From Liolophura sinensis (lineage: Eukaryota; Mollusca; Polyplacophora; Chitonida; Chitonidae), in NCBI RefSeq assembly GCF_032854445.1, contig NC_088295.1, forward strand, positions 10,403,385 through 10,467,384: a DNA stretch of 64,000 bases, in the 5' to 3' direction. Shown here piece after piece: positions 1 to 10,550 of this stretch. Both the position numbers and the translations under genes were made by a program. Numbering within the stretch: position 1 is the stretch's first letter; the number at the start of each line of letters is the position of its first letter. A model generated the notes under the pieces. The model worked only from the letters and a program-made list of their open reading frames with translations, was not told where the DNA came from and ran no database searches.

Positions 1-2260
1 CTCGTCATTTTCGAACTGCATCTAATACCGCTTAAACTGGGCCTAGGGGCCGTAAAGGCAGCCATGCTCATTACATCTGCATGATGTCTTTATGAACAGT
101 TGCAATCAAAGCGCGACTGAGATACCTTGTTTAATTGTTATTTGGCCTGGAACTCATTCATGGACTACGAAGTTGAACTTCATGATATGGAATTCATGCC
201 TGGAATATCAACCGTCTGCCCGGCATCATTGAAAACTGATGACCGCTTCACTCTTGTGTGCTACCGGCTTTATTTCCTATTTGTATAATTTCTTGCATAC
301 CTTTGTATTTGGAAGCTAGTGTTAAATGTTGTTTTGGAAGTGGATCTTCCGATTATCCACTTGGAACGCCCTTTACGGACTACGAATGGGACACGAATGT
401 CGGACTTGACGCTTATATAAATATAATTATTATTCTTCACATATATGTTTATGACTAATTCAATTTTCTCAATCTTAACTTCAAATTATTCTATATTTCC
501 ACTTTGGAAGTCATATTTCGTGCTGAGAATTCAACCATCATTTCGTCCTTGGCTGCAAAAATTATCTAGTACCTTAACCTAGATGAAGGTTAGATAAATA
601 ACCAGGAAGAATCGTCAGTATTACCATTACTAATTAAAGGCAATATCACATCAGTACAACTAAGATCTGGTTAATCTCTAAAATCAACGGAAAACTACTG
701 AATTTCGCTATATATAACTTGTGCACACTGAATTTACGTTTTGCCTGTTGCTTCTACGACGCATAATAAAGACAATTATTTTCAGAAAGCATCCACTTCA
801 TTTTAGTCCAATCATATTCCACCATTTTTAATCTTCCCACGAGTTCCAGTTGGCCATATCCTGTTTTGACCATTTGAACAGACTTGGTCTAATTACCACC
901 ATAGGTACGGAAAAATTCCTGTTCAGTGAAAACAACCCGAAAAGAGAGGCCTTCTCCGGGCGGTTCATTCTGTTGGGTCATGGAGTACGTAGTTGGAGCT
1001 ATTCGATACACGTACACATGAAATCAAGGACGGATGTCAAACTTCAGGTCCTAAAGACAACCTATAGAGGTTTAATACAAAACACAATAAAAAAGTTATC
1101 TCGGTTAACCTTAACTGGATGCTTATATTGCCTCTTCTGTGTGCTACACCAAACGTTCTGCCCATATCTACCAACAGGAAAGGTGTTTGCCGCTTGTATG
1201 ATTGAAGACTTGGAACGAAAGCGCTGTAATTTTGTGCTTTTTTTTTTCGTGAAACTTTTGAAATTAAATGAGTGCAGTTAAAACTAACTATATTCTATTT
1301 CCTTTGTTGCCACGAGATGGCTGAAATACTCTCCATGCATGTGACGTTAAGCCCTAACCATTCATTTATTTTCTTTCATTAGTGTATGCTCGTGTAAGAA
1401 CAAGACTACTGCAAACATCTCTAAACTTCACATAGACGATGGATTATAACTGTAAACGTGTTTGGCTAAACATCTTGCTAAATCTGGTTGGCCTATGACA
1501 CAGTAACACAGACCTGCTTAAATCTCTGTGCTACTTCTATAAGGAAATCCTCACTTAACCTCGACCCGGCCGGGAGATGGATTTGGGTTCCCATGAAGGA
1601 GGGGAAACTGTGTTGTTATCATGTGGTACTACACGACTCCCACCACTGACTATGAACAATGCATGGGACATGAAGACGTATACATAGTTAGCATTGTTTC
1701 CCAGCTTAATGCAGACAGTTTTCACAATACCGCCAAACGAAGCATGCCATAAAAGCATAGCGCGATGTCTATTGCGAATGTTTCAAATCGGACCAATATT
1801 ATGTTGGTTATGTACAGTTTAAAATTCTATCTTAGAATTTTCTATGTATTACCCGCACGCCGTCACATCCTCACTCTGTCCTGTAACAACTTACCTTATC
1901 TGGAAAAGGAGCTCCTAACCCCAACACGGCAAAACTCCATATCATCCAACTGACGTGTGTAAAATCCAAACACTGTACCTTCATTTTTGCTCTTTAATCA
2001 GCAATGTACACAATAGATGTTGTTAAACATAGATCTATTCCATGTACTACAAAAGCACTTGTATGGCGTTCGTTTGACACAGTTAGTGACGAATGACCGG
2101 GCGACTATCGCTGACCTCGTGTTCCAGTTTGATGCAGTGGAAGACGATAGCTTTTCCAACCATTACGCCAATCGACCAGGATCCGGTGCCGGCTACGTCA
2201 CGCGGAAAATATCGATGACAAATCGCTTATACTGTGCATGAAAATAATGACTGCTGACAA
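1..2260. other. Intergenic DNA, no supported gene
   Basis: I see no convincing coding sequence here. An open frame at 850-1281 has no ATG at its start and ends in a run of T. A 74-codon ATG frame at 2017-2241 is somewhat richer in G and C between about 2090 and 2210, but I do not recognise the product and see no clear splice partners. Confidence 0.6.
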
Positions 2261-2267
2261 CCTTTGA

Positions 2268-2453
2268 CAGAAATTCAAGAAAAGCCGTCTTCTTAAGAAC
2301 TATTAAGGAATAAAATCTGTCCTTCTTCAATAGCTATTTCAACATCAACAGGCTAATTTGCAGAAATTCAAGAAAAGCCGTCTTCTTAAGAACTATTAAG
2401 GAATAAAATCTGTCCTTCTTCAATAGCTATTTCAACATCAACAGGCTAATTCT
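2268..2453. repeat. 93-bp tandem duplication
   Basis: Two adjacent copies of a 93-bp unit, starting at 2268 and 2361, appear essentially identical. The near-perfect match indicates a very recent duplication or an assembly artefact. No coding content is visible. Confidence 0.95.
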
Positions 2454-2696
2454 AAACATTCTTCACTGTAGCAATAAAATGCTTCAAATCAGACTACCTT
2501 GAAGGTGGGGGAAATTATCTTTGAAACAATTGACCCACATCAGAGCACAAATGTCATTTATGTCCACACTGACTTTGCTCAAAAAAGACTATTTTGGGCT
2601 GTATTTCCTTGTTATTAATTCTAAAGTTGACGAAAGTCAAAATTTAACGCATGTTTGTGATCTTTAGGAGTTGAAATGGGGTACTAAGAATTTATA

Positions 2697-3528
2697 ATCC
2701 ATTTCTTTTTAGAGAGTCGCCTATATTCATCTGTCTGTAAATTCAGTCATACTTACTACTAAAATTGCCTGTAGCTAGTGACACGTAACAATCCAAGCTC
2801 TACACATTGACATGTTGAACGTCCATATTATTACAAGGAAAATGCAGTTAGAATACTTTTTTTAATTCATAATGTCAAACTCCAAAAGTTTAGTTTCGAT
2901 ACCAAGAGCCAAATGCCTCGGGTAATGTCATAGTTATTCAAAAGCAAGTTGCATGCTGGACAACGGGCGTGTGGAGTAATTTGTTTTACAATGGCTGAAC
3001 CAACAAGCGGTTAGAACAAACTCCACGCAGTGACACAGCCTACACTACTGTCTCTGAGAATCGACTATATGGCTTTAATTTCCTAATGTCCATCTTTAAA
3101 TCCACACCGCCTTGGAATCATATACTACAAGAGTTAAAATAACATTCATTTACTTAGGTTATATCATATTAAAACGTGTAAACAATTTAAAACATGGTTG
3201 TGTATGTAACAGGGTTTACAGTTACGTCGATAGCAGTTTAGGTAACTGGTGTCGCCCTCCATCAAAACAGGTTGAACTCCGCCATATATCCAGCATGCCA
3301 CTGCTTTTTGAATAATTGTGACGTCGAAACCGAGCTTATGGACTTTAACATTACGAATTAGAAAAAGTGCTCTAGCTTCATTTTCCGGCGAGACAGACTT
3401 GCAACATATCCATGTGTAGAGCTTGTGTTGTTACGTGTCACTGATTAAAGGCAATTTTGGTAGCGAGTATGACTGATTTTACAGGGAAGCTGAATACAGA
3501 CGACTATCTAAAGGAAATAAACTTTCGT
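2697..3528. repeat. Long imperfect inverted repeat (fold-back element)
   Basis: The left arm, about 2697-2970, pairs with the reverse complement of about 3265-3528. A well-matched block is the pair 2785-2810 and 3412-3445, which shares GTGACACGTAACA followed by AAGCTCTACACAT. Arms of more than 200 bp flank a short centre near 3110. This looks like a fold-back transposon or two copies of one repeat inserted head to head. No transposase is visible inside. Confidence 0.8.
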
Positions 3529-3743
3529 TAAAACAAAACAGTAGATTGGGTCATACGCAACGTAATATACTGAGCATTAAAATTTTAACTTAAGTAAAAT
3601 ATCGCATCGTGGAATCGATCCCATTACCAGGGCCCTTCATAACCGGACAGATAAAGTGAAACCTATAAGCTAATGACTAAACTGTAGTAATTCGTGGCCC
3701 TGTAAGCATGAACCAAATGAACAACCTATGTACACACTGTTAT

Positions 3744-4126
3744 GGTCCAGAGAGAGTGAGTGAGTGAGTGAGTGAGTGCTTGGGGTTTAACGTCGTACTC
3801 AACAATTTTTCAGTCATATGACGACGAAGGAATCCTTAGGGTGCATGCACGTGTAATGTGCCTCCTTGTTGCAGGACGGATTTCCACCGCTCTTTTATTT
3901 AGTGCTGCTTCACTGAGACGCCTTACCGAAGGCAAGTAAGCCGCCCCGCCCGAGCCATTATACTGATACGGGTCAACCAGTCGTTGCACTATCCCCTTCA
4001 TGCTGAACGCCAAGCGAGGAAGTTACAACTTCCTCTTTTCAAGTCTTAGGTGTGACTCGATCAAGGATTGATCCTGGATCTACCGGTTAAGAAACGGACG
4101 CTCTACCAACTGTGGGTCCAGAGAGA
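3744..4126 (-). mobile_element. tRNA-headed SINE with target-site duplication
   Basis: Read on the minus strand, the element starts near 4114 with a tRNA-like head: an A-box-like TTGGTAGAGCG and a B-box-like GGATCAATCC. It ends near 3756 in a repeated CACT tail. A 12-bp direct repeat, GGTCCAGAGAGA, flanks it exactly at 3744-3755 and 4115-4126, which is the expected target-site duplication. The body matches a second, more decayed copy at about 26606-26935. No open frame is expected; mobilisation would depend on LINE enzymes. Confidence 0.85.
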
Positions 4127-4127
4127 A

Positions 4128-4390
4128 GCCATACACACATTGTGATGATTCACATAGAAACCATGCATGCACTCACAAGATTCACAAAGAAACCATGCTC
4201 CCATTGTCAAGGTTCACAAAGAAACCATTAACACATTGTCATGGTTCAACAAAAAAGCATGCATGCGTTGTCATAATTTGTAAAGAAACCATGAACACTT
4301 TGTGCTGGTTCATATGGCAGCCCTTCACGCACCCTCACAGTCTACACAGAAACAATACCCATATTGCCATGGTATACGTTTCCTATGTCC
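4128..4390. repeat. Degenerate ~36-bp minisatellite
   Basis: About seven diverged copies of a unit containing CACAAAGAAACCATG followed by a variable CATTGTCA segment. The 71-codon frame at 4195-4410 is a by-product of this repeat. Confidence 0.7.
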
Positions 4391-4502
4391 CGCTATTCCT
4401 GATCTCATAGTTCAAAGGCTATGAATCACGACCCACGCAAGATGCATGTTCAGTTCTAGCCTTGGATCCCCTGACCCCTTCCTCTCAATACCGGTGGCCC
4501 CA

Positions 4503-4684
4503 GGATCATCAAGCTGTGTGACACTTACGTCAGACTTAGTCCTAACGTGTGGTGTCATTCCTGAACTTATAGTTTAATATGAACGCTAATGCTCAGAGAA
4601 TATCATGAAATTCTAAGACAACACTTAAACTGTTTTGATGTTAACACTAAGTCTGACGTACGTCTAAGGCAGCTTCGTGATCCC
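4503..4684. mobile_element. MITE-like fold-back element
   Basis: The arms 4503-4546 and 4641-4684 are inverted copies of each other sharing a core ACGTCAGACTTAGT. About 95 bp lie between them. Small size, terminal inverted repeats and no coding capacity fit a non-autonomous DNA transposon, but no target-site duplication was confirmed. Confidence 0.6.
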
Positions 4685-5044
4685 TTTTCCTTAATCTTAC
4701 AGCCTCCCTTCAAAGAGTCTTAACACTGTTTTCACTGTTATGAATCTTGCTTTCATTTGAAGTTAGCTTTATTTTAGACTTTACAAATGCTGTCTTAAAT
4801 GCACCATCATTCTACTGCAGTGAATTCTGAATAAAGCATCATGTTCGAAAACATTTCTGACCAACCGTTAAAGAGAAGTGGTGTCTTTGAATCAGACTTG
4901 ATAAGATCGAATGTTTGCTCTATCTTCAGATTTTACAGATCTATAATATGGTTAGGCTTGTAAATACAACTTATTTCCGTTTTTTCAGCTTTCATTTGTA
5001 TGCATCCTTCGAATGAAGTGGCGTTCCACACAGAGACTTAATGT

Positions 5045-6262
5045 CTAAAACAAAACCGCTACGATCTCTCCTTTTTTCCTTCTGTGTATTTTGCTCCATT
5101 TGGATTTCGGTTTTGTGATGACGGTACTATTTTCGCAGCCAGATACCACGCTAGAGTTTTGTGAAGAGGGTTGACATTCACTCATGTTGTCCACAGTGTC
5201 TGTCCCAGTCTGATTTCTAGAAGGATCCTCTTGTTGATCAGATCTACCTATGTAAGATCTGTAGATGTAATGGCAGAAAGGCAGATTGTCTGGAATCGCC
5301 AATGGCTCTTCATCTACTCTGCCCTTGTGTACAACTGAGGACTTCATGAGTGGAATGTTAACGTTGTCTAACCACTTCCAAGTGTGGTAGTCGGGAATTC
5401 CGGGTAAGAACACCGGCGAGACCTTATCACAACCTTCTATTCCAGACCAGAGGTTCGCCTCACCATAGCCTAACAGGATAGGTAAGGTGAATTCACGGAA
5501 ATTCGTCGTCCCCAAGAAGTCAAGCAGCCTCTGTTGTAGTGAACATTTGCTACTCTTCCTTGGCACAGGCACTTGGCAAATCTTGCCGAGGATAATGAAA
5601 CGCGATTCTGTAGTTATTTTGTCCAAAGATTCTGTCCAAATAAACTGAGCCTGTCGAGTGGTTGACATTTTGAAAACCGGGTGTGACTTGAGCTCCCCAG
5701 AAAACACGATGCGATAAGTCCCCTCTTCAATGTAAGGTACTTCCATCATAACCATGTTACCGTTGTTGTCGTATGTTACTGTGACGTCAGTGGTATCAAG
5801 TCGACAACCATGTTTGGGGTGATGTCTGGATGACGTCACCACGGTCAAGACCTGAGCGGTGTACACTGAGCTCGATAACAGTCTGCCAGCGGACTGGTTG
5901 GATATGTGTAAGACCAAAGAAAGCTTCACCAAGCAACATTTCCCATCTCTCATAGAAACGATCTTTCGGCTGTTTGTCTGAAGTGAGTTGCAGTCCTTGT
6001 CTGACATTAATGACTGCCCTTCTGTGCTCACAATGTCAGCTTCCATTGGTGCCTTTGCGTTTGAAACTGTACCAAGACTATCCTCTATCTGCGTGACTAC
6101 CGCCTCGCTTCGATCACTCTTGTCTCCTTCGGGCATCATAAACACAAACTTTTTCGAGTTTTCTGGGTCAGTGAATGAATTTTTAACCATTATTTTAGCA
6201 TAATTCGGATGAACGTTCCACAGCTTACAAGTTACATTAACGTCGTCACTAATATTAGACAT
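5045..6262 (-). CDS. Intronless 405-codon hypothetical protein
   Basis: A single uninterrupted frame runs from ATG at 6262 to a stop at 5045. Upstream of the ATG the frame is open for only ten codons before a TGA, so this is the first usable start. I do not recognise the product. It lacks a signal peptide or membrane segment. Residues about 1-110 are polar. Residues about 110-240 alternate hydrophobic and polar residues in a way that could form beta strands. A tryptophan-containing segment (HTWKWLDN) sits near residue 300. The last 60 residues are rich in S, N and Q and end in a basic stretch (KSKWSKIHRRKK). A frame this long is unlikely by chance in AT-rich DNA. It may be a single-exon gene, a retrocopy, or a domesticated element. 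Confidence 0.6.
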   Translation of the reverse strand: MSNISDDVNVTCKLWNVHPNYAKIMVKNSFTDPENSKKFVFMMPEGDKSDRSEAVVTQIEDSLGTVSNAKAPMEADIVSTEGQSLMSDKDCNSLQTNSRKIVSMRDGKCCLVKLSLVLHISNQSAGRLLSSSVYTAQVLTVVTSSRHHPKHGCRLDTTDVTVTYDNNGNMVMMEVPYIEEGTYRIVFSGELKSHPVFKMSTTRQAQFIWTESLDKITTESRFIILGKICQVPVPRKSSKCSLQQRLLDFLGTTNFREFTLPILLGYGEANLWSGIEGCDKVSPVFLPGIPDYHTWKWLDNVNIPLMKSSVVHKGRVDEEPLAIPDNLPFCHYIYRSYIGRSDQQEDPSRNQTGTDTVDNMSECQPSSQNSSVVSGCENSTVITKPKSKWSKIHRRKKGEIVAVLF

Positions 6263-7487
6263 TTGTTCTGATGCATGTATTATATAAAAAGGATGTCACG
6301 AGCACCGCTTTGATTGCTCACCATGCCGGGTGTAAACAGCAGGAACACGTCGTGGCCGAATATACTGGGTGCGAAATCCACCTGCAAAAGTACAACATAA
6401 AACTGAATAAAAACAATACGCGGAAAAGCAATTATACAGTGTATGCGATTAAAGGCTTTATTTATTTATTTGTTTTTTCATTTATGTCAACAGTGGACAG
6501 CATTGCTCTAGTTTAATTCGTTTATCTGATAGATTTCACAGAAACGGTAAATATCACACGTCTATTACTGTCTTGTATATTGAAGGGCAATAAAATACAT
6601 GCCTCATCCTATATCGTATGTGGTATCAAGACGTATCGTATTTCCACAATACATACAAAATAAAGTACTTTTGTTTTTGTAACTTTATAGATAAATCCAG
6701 TTGGAAGCAATCTTAAACGACCACAGCTATTTTGTTCTGACGTTTTTGGTAACTGTATAAATCAGCTTTTAAAGTGGAATATTACCCTCTGTGAGGGAGA
6801 CCAAGAAATACGATCGCATTGTCTATACAATTTGTGTAATGCTGACTTCAAGTACAATAAACTAGTTTTTGTCTTTTGTGTGCTGGACATCTTTTATATA
6901 GACGAAGGAGATGTAGACGGAAATTTCAACAATTTCTATGACATAAAAGACTGCATGCCACAGCAAACTGTTCCATCCAGAAAATACTCGGCGTTGTGTG
7001 ATAATGATCTTAAGACTCCACTGAAAGAAAAGAGCGTGCACACGGAATGCTCAAGTCCACAAATAGGCCATCCGACTATGACATTTTTAAAAAGTCAAGA
7101 AAACTCTTTAAAGGCTCGAAAAAACAAAACTACGCACAGTATGTTGAGTCCACTGAACACCCTGTGTCTTCCAAAGAGGTTTTTGGACATTAGTAAGATC
7201 ATGTTCTAGTACAAGGAGTATACATTCGTGTGTTCATCTTGATAACGAAACGGTGGACAAGAATAATTAAACCGCTGAACAGTTCATTTTGTACTTTAAA
7301 TATGTCTTTAATACAGGTAATTCAACTTCTTTGTCAGTTTTTGACGACTTGCAAGTGTTGGTACCTAACAATGTGCATATTAAATCTATAACTGGCATGA
7401 TATATCTGGTCGTTTTATCACAGAATGTGCTCAACAATGGTGCATTCCATTAAGAAAGTTTGTTGTTCATTATTTTTCTTTTTCAGG
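6263..7487. other. Intergenic stretch with one unassigned ORF
   Basis: The region is AT-rich. A plus-strand frame at 6832-7209 (125 codons) is rich in K, S and N and matches no family I know; its first codon is not ATG. It could be an exon fragment or chance. Nothing else is evident. Confidence 0.45.
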
Positions 7488-8860
7488 GTATTTATCCTCA
7501 TGTATTCAAAAAGTACATGCTGTATCTATTTTGAGTGAAAACAGAAACGAAGACAAAAAACTACCGAGATGTTTCTGTTTTACCGTTATTTAGCAAGCTT
7601 TTGAAAAGGCAGTTTTTAATACATTGTGTAAACATGAGGAAAATTCAGTTAACGTTCAGCAACATGGATTTGTAGGAAACTGAAAGGTTGAATATAATTT
7701 AGTAACATACATAGATGAAAAATCTAAAGCTCTCGACAGTGCATGGTCATCAAATCGATGTAGTATATTTAGATTTCTCCAAGGCATTTGATTCGGTACC
7801 ACTTTGATTCAAGTGTTTCTCTATCTGTATTTTCCCGCTTGTATTCAAAAGGCACATGCTGCTCCGATTTTTAAAAGAGGAAACAGAAACGATGACATGA
7901 CTTGTTAGTACAGAAGTCAATGTATTATGGCCTCACTGATCCGTGAAATCTTATCTCATCCAATGTATTGCTGCAAACGAAGGCACCTCTAGTGGAGTAG
8001 TGTTATATCTGGTGTGAACCAGGAGTCCATAACTGCACCATTGCTTTTTGTCCTCTGTGTAACCGATTTACCTAAATATATTACTTATTCCAAACTTTCA
8101 ACGTATGCTAACGTATGCCAAGGTTTTTAAACAAACTGACTCTGTGCAGCATAGCTCAGGCTTTCAAAATGATTTGAAAGAATTTCAAAAATTTTGCAAA
8201 AACTTGGCCGCTGTCGCTTAATGTCAACAAGGCTTGTGCACTCCTTTGCCAATAAGCGTAAACAAATTATCACTGACTATTTTGTGAACATTTTCAAGCT
8301 TGTACCTCTTGTAAAAGACCTTGGGGTGTTTCTTTCCCTTAACTTGCCATTTAAATTTTCTCGCACATGCAACTGTGAGCAAGGTGCGGAGACTTTTTTT
8401 TTAAACGAACGTTTAATGTTTTTATAGGTTTTAAGGGGCTAAAAACATTATACTTGTCAATTCTACGATGCACATGAAAATTTACGTCCGCTGTGTGGAG
8501 CCCCCCAAAATACTTATGTGATAAAATAGAAAACGTTCAAAGTAGTTCGTAAAATTTCCATGTTTTTAATCAAATGTTGTATATATATTAGAGAAATACA
8601 CAGAAACAATTTGGTGTACAGCCACTGTATATTCGGTATATACTGTATATAATCTTTTCAATATTATACGAGGTCGCTTAAATCTAAGAAAAGCGTACTT
8701 TTCCCCACAAGACAGGACCTACTTAACCAGCTTACTGACATGGACAACTCATCAGACATTTTACCTCTAAAGATTGTTTTAAACGATCTGTCAAGAAAGT
8801 GCTATGGAAGTGACTTTAATAATCTTCATGCTCCCTCTAATTTTAGCTAGGGTAGGCCGA
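7488..8860 (+). pseudogene. Decayed non-LTR retrotransposon reverse transcriptase
   Basis: Translating in shifting frames recovers the reverse transcriptase motifs in order. An NYRP-VS-like segment lies at about 7555-7600. YLDFSKAFDSVP lies at about 7765-7802. A degraded SGV-QGS---PLLF segment lies at about 8005-8055. A YADD-like remnant lies near 8105, and the downstream KDLGV motif at about 8317-8331. Frameshifts and stops break it throughout. At 7806-7905 the segment found at 7490-7550 recurs, so a second copy or internal duplication interrupts the first. The motif order suggests the Jockey/CR1-like group, but clade assignment needs a tree. Confidence 0.85.
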
Positions 8861-9780
8861 GGCCTATTTACTCATTATTTAAGTATTTATTTATTTTATG
8901 TATTTATTCCTTGAACTATTACTACTTATAGGCCTATATATGTAAATTTCGAGCAAGTAAATGTCTGTTGGCTCTCGAAAACATAAATAAACATTTCCAA
9001 TATGGCAATGGGATACGCCCAGCTCTGAGATCGGATGGTCATGTTCCCAGTTTAGCTTCCACATTAACTATTTCTGAAAACTAAGCTGGGAAGAAGTTAA
9101 CAGACTTCAGATCTAGGGTACACCACGTTAGAAAGCCCGAAACACCATGTCTCGTCATTCGATACCCACGCCCATATAGCTACAGGACAAAACATGGCCA
9201 AGGTGACGTCAGCGGAAACAGCTGCTTTTCGGATCACAACAATAACCCGCGCCTGGTTGGATAAAACTGATAGGCCTAACATGGCTGCGCTTCGATTTTC
9301 TCAATGTGTGCGAATTGGCTTATACCTTGAACTGTGATATCTCGGTTAGGCAACATCACAAAAATATAAAGTCATGCTTTTTAAAACTTTATGTGGGATG
9401 CCTACTTCATCGATCAATATATATATAGACTAGTTTTAACTTTTCTCTTGACATTAAATATTCTGCCTTTTTGCCGATTTTATATAGGCCCCTAGTATTG
9501 AGTCAAAACGAAAAAAAAAACCTTTCTGCATTTCCTTCAAAAGATTTTCCTTACCTCATGATTTGTAGCATCATAAAGTTACGTTGACGTTGACATTTAA
9601 ACGGCGCTTACATTGGCGAACATATTTACGTCATTGACGTCACAATGGATACTTAATCCATTCACGTGTATAATGCAACAATGTGTAGTTAAATTAAAAA
9701 CTAAAAAAGTCAGTGCCGTAGGCCTAAGTGCATCAACGAGACATAATATATGAAAACATCTCCCGACTAATGCCAAGAAG
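8861..9780. other. Non-coding stretch
   Basis: No coding sequence or recognisable repeat was identified. The short open frames here lack family resemblance. Confidence 0.5.
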
Positions 9781-9965
9781 GTCGAATTCAAGACCAGCTC
9801 ATGATGGCTTGAATTTCCCTCCTATTGTACATGTACGTGGGAAAGCCTTTCAGCAACCTGCGGGTGGTTCTGGGTTTCCCTCGGCTCTGTCCGGTTCTTC
9901 CCCGGTTTCCATAAAGGCCTATACCCCTATGGTACGGCGTAAAACACCAACCAAATAAATAAATA
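9781..9965 (+). mobile_element. 5'-truncated SINE, second family
   Basis: This segment matches the 3' part of the complete element at 59403-59665. Shared features are the CAGCTCATGATGGCTT segment, the GGTTTCC-CGG-CTCTG core, GGCGTAAAACACCAA and a terminal AAAT repeat. The tRNA head is absent. Confidence 0.8.
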
Positions 9966-10298
9966 CGAAGAAGGATATAACTCATGACAGTAGGCCTATA
10001 TCTTTCATAAGATGTCCGTGTTTACTGTCTGTACAACACTATACTTTTAATTATTCATTCATTTACTCAACATGTCTGTACCATGATTGCATAGTTGCTA
10101 GGCCTATAAAAAGGAGAACAGTTCGTGATATGCATCACTGCATCAGTATTCTGCATATACAGACTATCTATTTAAATATTTATTTCTTTATTTATTTAGA
10201 TTATCATACCTTTTATCTTCATTTATATGTCTTATACTCAAGAATGTTTTAGTGTAGGCCTATTATATACGACACATTTCAAGTCGTTTCACCAGAAG

Positions 10299-10326
10299 TC
10301 TATTAACCTCTCGGGTTAATAGACCT
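10299..10326. repeat. 11-bp perfect hairpin
   Basis: GTCTATTAACC and its inverted copy GGTTAATAGAC are separated by five bases. It may be a short transposon remnant; no function is implied. Confidence 0.6.
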
Positions 10327-10550
10327 CTGATTTCGCTTTATAACTCCCGTGCACGCGAGGCACTTGAATTAGGCTCAACTTGGTCTATATTTTAGGCTAT
10401 ATGCCCAATATTGATCGATCCATGCTCCAACATTGCTCCATGTTTGTGTTTGACGTGCTTGAAAACAGCTTGTATTCTTTGGTTTTCAGTTGATATGATT
10501 CCAGTTACACTGCCAGTTTAAGAGTAGCGTTTACGCAAAGAAGGGAGGTA

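Noticed and set aside
850-1281. 143-codon frame near the left edge
   Set aside because: It has no ATG at its start, includes a phenylalanine run from poly-T and resembles no family.
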